DNA from: Oncomelania hupensis
Lineage: Eukaryota; Mollusca; Gastropoda; Littorinimorpha; Pomatiopsidae
Direction of reading: 5' to 3'
Assembly (NCBI GenBank): GCA_036898135.1
Contig: CM072522.1
Location: 32,475,951-32,539,950, forward strand
DNA: 64,000 nt
Shown: piece after piece, positions 62,604 to 64,000 of the stretch
Position numbering within the stretch: position 1 is the first letter of the stretch
Layout of the letters: the number at the start of each line of letters is the position of its first letter
Made by a program: the position numbers and the translations under genes
Notes under the pieces: model-generated
The model's input: the letters and a program-made list of their open reading frames with translations, nothing else
Databases searched by the model: none
What the model was told of the DNA's origin: nothing

Positions 62604-63407
62604 AGTATTTACACTGTCATGCAATCAATAATTTACAGTGAACGTGTTGCTAATGGGGTGGGTATAAACATACTTCAGCTAAATATTATTTATAAGATGA
62701 CTTTATATAACTGGCAACTAACCTTCAAATGACTTACAGTTAACTAATAGTTGAATATACAGTTGACCTGCAGCAAACTTACAGCTGACTTGCAACTAAC
62801 AGATGAGTTAATCTGACTTATAAAGAACTTAAAAAAAATAACTTTGCTACTTACAAAAGTATCTTATAATTAGTTTGTTGATCAGTTGTAAGAATTAATG
62901 ATTTTTAAGTTGCTCTTTGAATTTAATTCTTTCTTCTTTGGATTCAATGACACCATGTTCTTTTAAACACATGTCAAAGCTGTCACGACCTTTACTATAA
63001 ATTAAAATGACAAATATTAACTGAAATCCTTTAAAATAGAGTTATGTTATTGTGTGAATATCCAAACACTAACACCCGAGTAAAAACTTTATTTAGCCCG
63101 AGTGGAAGCTTTATTTCAGAGATGAGAATCCTAAAATGACAAAAAGGAGGAAATATTGCTAAGTCTGTCGAGTGGCGAAGCCACGAGTGCGCATATCTGC
63201 GCATACCCTAGGAGGGTCCGGGGGCATGCTTCCCCGGAAAATTTTTGGAAAGATGGTTAAAATCTATGCATTCTGGTGCATTCTGAGCCTTATTTTATGG
63301 GGTCAGATCTGTTGTTTTTGTGGTACTAAAATGCTGTTGTTAGCTCTCCACAGTTCAACACATAGGCCTAATGAATTTATTTCAAACATCAGTTAAGCCT
63401 TGTATTA
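62604..63407. other. No gene; short interspersed motif
   Basis: 62700-62830 has repeated AACT/TTAC-rich phrases. 63168-63245 (GAGTGGCGAAGCCACGAG...GGGTCCGGGGGCATGCTTCC) resembles an interspersed motif common in marine invertebrate DNA; class unknown. Confidence 0.4.
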
Positions 63408-64000
63408 AACTGTCACCTCTGCCAAGTATCTAGGTGTTACCATCTGTCAAGATCTCAGCTGGGATAAGCACATCATTAACATCTGTGCTAAAGCCAACAA
63501 GACCCTTGGCTTCCTCCGGCGCAACCTCAAAGTCAGCGCCACCCACCTCAGGGAGACTGCTTACAAGACCTTCGTCCGCCCCATACTGGAATATGCCTGC
63601 ACGGTATGGGATCCCCACACAGAGGTTAACATCGACAAATTAGAGGCAGTCCAGAGAAGAGCAGCACGTTTTGTCGTCAACCGGTACCACAACACTTCCA
63701 GTGTCTCCAAGATGATCGACAAACTGCAATGGCCTTCTCTCCAACACCGCAGAAAGGTCGCTAGACTTGCCATGCTACGTAAAATACTCAACAACGAGGC
63801 AGTCGTCGATACCAGCAAATTAGTCCCAGCCCCTCCACGTCAGCGAAGAAGCCACCCCCAACAGCTCACCCAAATTAAAATGTAGAACCAACTACCGCCA
63901 GTTCTCTTTCCTTCCCAACACCATCAAGGACTGGAACGAGCTGCCCAAAACAACAGTGACAGCTGATACTCTTGACTCCTTTAAGTCACGAGTGCCACAA
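63408..64000 (+). mobile_element. LINE reverse transcriptase C-terminal region, runs off the right edge
   Basis: From about 63412: SAKYLGVTICQDLSWDKHII, KANKTLGFLRRNLK, FVRPILEYACTVWDP, LEAVQRRAARFVVNRYHNTS, SLQHRRKVARL. At 63875-63885 one extra base leads to a TAG; the neighbouring frame continues FLPNTIKDWNELPKTTV to the window end. The same family type as 3834-4551 and 1-121 but a distinct copy. Likely inactive through the frameshift. Confidence 0.85.

Overview
The window is animal nuclear DNA from a repeat-rich genome. Coding sequence is split by spliceosomal introns and most of the sequence is nested transposable elements. The mixture of C2H2 and THAP genes with RTE, Rex1/CR1-like and other LINEs, Tc1, pogo, hAT and Ty3 elements and tRNA- and 5S-derived SINEs suggests a marine invertebrate. 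A gastropod mollusc is my best guess, from the style of the finger proteins; no marker gene proves it.

Host genes. Three relatives of one zinc-finger family lie on the minus strand. (1) Only a first exon at 472-577 is visible of a copy that continues off the left edge. (2) ZNF-A is complete: exons at 10987-11092, 9938-10279, 9282-9337 and 7088-7942, all phases compatible, 452 residues, 8 C2H2 fingers. (3) ZNF-B spans about 22.8 kb: exon 1 at 42141-42246, middle exons at 41008-41202, 39962-40156, 26045-26239 and 25582-25779, a short exon at 25140-25225, and a 10-finger exon at 19439-20470. Its middle exons were doubled by a tandem segmental duplication (25.58-27.42 kb versus 39.96-42.44 kb). 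These exons are all phase 1-1 and carry SUMO-consensus (psi-K-x-E) modules. Two THAP-domain loci also lie on the minus strand: 1534-2879, with a frameshift just after the start codon, and 46575-46762.

Mobile elements. 0-6 kb: LINE tail, THAP locus between 32-bp inverted repeats, a perfect 57-bp palindrome, and a three-level nest (RTE containing R580 containing a LINE). 6-13 kb: ZNF-A with a retroposon just past its stop codon, a hAT-like deletion derivative in an intron, and a Tc1 element with one early stop. 13-19 kb: a pile-up of R580 copies, two hAT-like derivatives and a tRNA-SINE. 19-28 kb: the 3' half of ZNF-B, with a LINE/RTE nest, a solo LTR and three tandem arrays. 28.3-38.6 kb: a Ty3 element with near-identical LTRs and integrase placed before the RT remnant, carrying a nested hAT with an apparently intact two-exon transposase. 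38.8-40 kb: a tail-to-tail pogo MITE pair. 42-49 kb: RTE copies, THAP exon, hAT remnants. 50-59 kb: Rex1-like LINEs, an RTE copy with FANN in place of FADD, a tRNA/5S-like SINE, R580 copies. 60-64 kb: truncated R580, a fourth hAT-like derivative, and a LINE running off the right edge.

Most novel in my view: (a) R580, an unclassified ~580-bp retroposon with a GC hairpin head, TAATG tail and 11-15 bp target duplications, about 15 copies here; (b) a family of four short hAT-like elements with a shared 14-bp terminus and exact 6-bp target duplications; (c) the INT-before-RT Ty3 element; (d) growth of a zinc-finger gene by duplication of phase-symmetric SUMO-motif exons. Names such as R580, ZNF-A and ZNF-B are working labels. 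All homology statements are by eye.
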